In this document: positions 63,924-64,000 of the stretch, one piece after another | Numbering within the stretch: the first letter of the stretch is position 1 | Layout: the number at the start of each line of letters is the position of its first letter | DNA from: Affinundibacterium amnicola | GTDB lineage: Bacteria; Pseudomonadota; Gammaproteobacteria; Burkholderiales; Burkholderiaceae_D | Assembly (NCBI RefSeq): GCF_014284275.1 | Contig: NZ_JACOFU010000010.1 | Coordinates: 84,796-148,795 of the forward strand | DNA: 64,000 bases | Direction of reading: 5' to 3' | Made by a program: the position numbers and the translations under genes | Notes under the pieces: model-generated | Seen by the model: only the letters and a program-made list of their open reading frames with translations | The model's database searches: none | What the model was told of the DNA's origin: nothing

Positions 63924-64000
63924 AGCCTGACGATGACCTACTTTCACACTGGTTGCAGCACTATCATCGGCGCAAAGTCGTTTCACGGTCCTGTTCGGGA
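63924..64000 (-). rRNA. 5S ribosomal RNA, 3' part (runs off the right edge)
   Basis: The minus strand reads TCCCGAACAGGACCGTGAAA, then GCGCCGATGATAGTG and AGTAGGTCATCGTCAGGCTC, the 3' two-thirds of a betaproteobacterial 5S rRNA. The 5' end and the rest of the rrn operon lie beyond the window. Confidence 0.95.

Noticed and set aside
1..64000. CRISPR arrays and riboswitches
   Set aside because: I found no regularly spaced direct repeats, and no region upstream of transport or metabolic genes had recognisable riboswitch cores.

Overview
The window looks like chromosomal DNA of a Burkholderiales betaproteobacterium, most likely Oxalobacteraceae of the Undibacterium type. This is inferred from the gene orders argS / SPOR protein / dsbA / SDR and gshA-gshB-EIIA-HPr-EI, the Acidithiobacillus-type glutamate-cysteine ligase, a TIGR03862 flavoprotein, the 5S rRNA sequence and a moderate base composition. 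No 16S gene is present to settle it.

Region 1 (1 to about 7.2 kb) is accessory and visibly AT-richer. It holds a HipA-like kinase fragment, a secreted DJ-1/PfpI protein, a Fic adenylyltransferase with an operator-like inverted repeat over its promoter, and a tight three-gene operon (3971-6861). That operon encodes an sce7726-family PD-(D/E)XK-like protein, an sce7725-family protein, and a RES-domain protein with an N-terminal zinc-ribbon/HEPN-like part. It is the best candidate for an undescribed system: a nuclease-like component coupled to a probable NAD+-consuming effector.

Region 2 (7.2-28 kb) is mostly core. It contains an alpha-2-macroglobulin with the CLEQ thioester, a TonB-dependent receptor, the argS cluster, rdgC, tRNA-Asp and tRNA-Val, a TPR-GGDEF protein, GtrA, SlyX, an M29-like metallopeptidase and a Spy/CpxP-like protein. 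Region 3 (28-43.3 kb) has an OmpR-type two-component pair, a split chromate transporter, and an operon of HD-GYP, EAL and a double-length methylglyoxal synthase. A CocE hydrolase, a degenerate GGDEF protein, a D-cysteine desulfhydrase-like enzyme, an orphan sugar-type binding protein, a 51-residue peptide gene and a DUF1700 protein follow. Region 4 (43.7-64 kb) has glpD and an MHS-type transporter flanking a divergent control region. It continues with an aminotransferase, two tandem stand-alone TonB C-terminal domain proteins, a chemoreceptor, the regulatory PTS with gshAB, AI-2E and PDC-GGDEF proteins, an alpha-carbonic anhydrase, a flavoprotein and the 3' part of a 5S rRNA gene.

Cyclic-di-GMP signalling is dense: three GGDEF proteins (one degenerate), one EAL and one HD-GYP, the last lacking a key metal-binding His. 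Two 176-bp copies of a dispersed element with matching termini and covarying stems lie at 25979-26154 and 43441-43616. A different 166-bp element with GGACTTACG ends separates the cocE-like gene from its terminator at 36441-36606.
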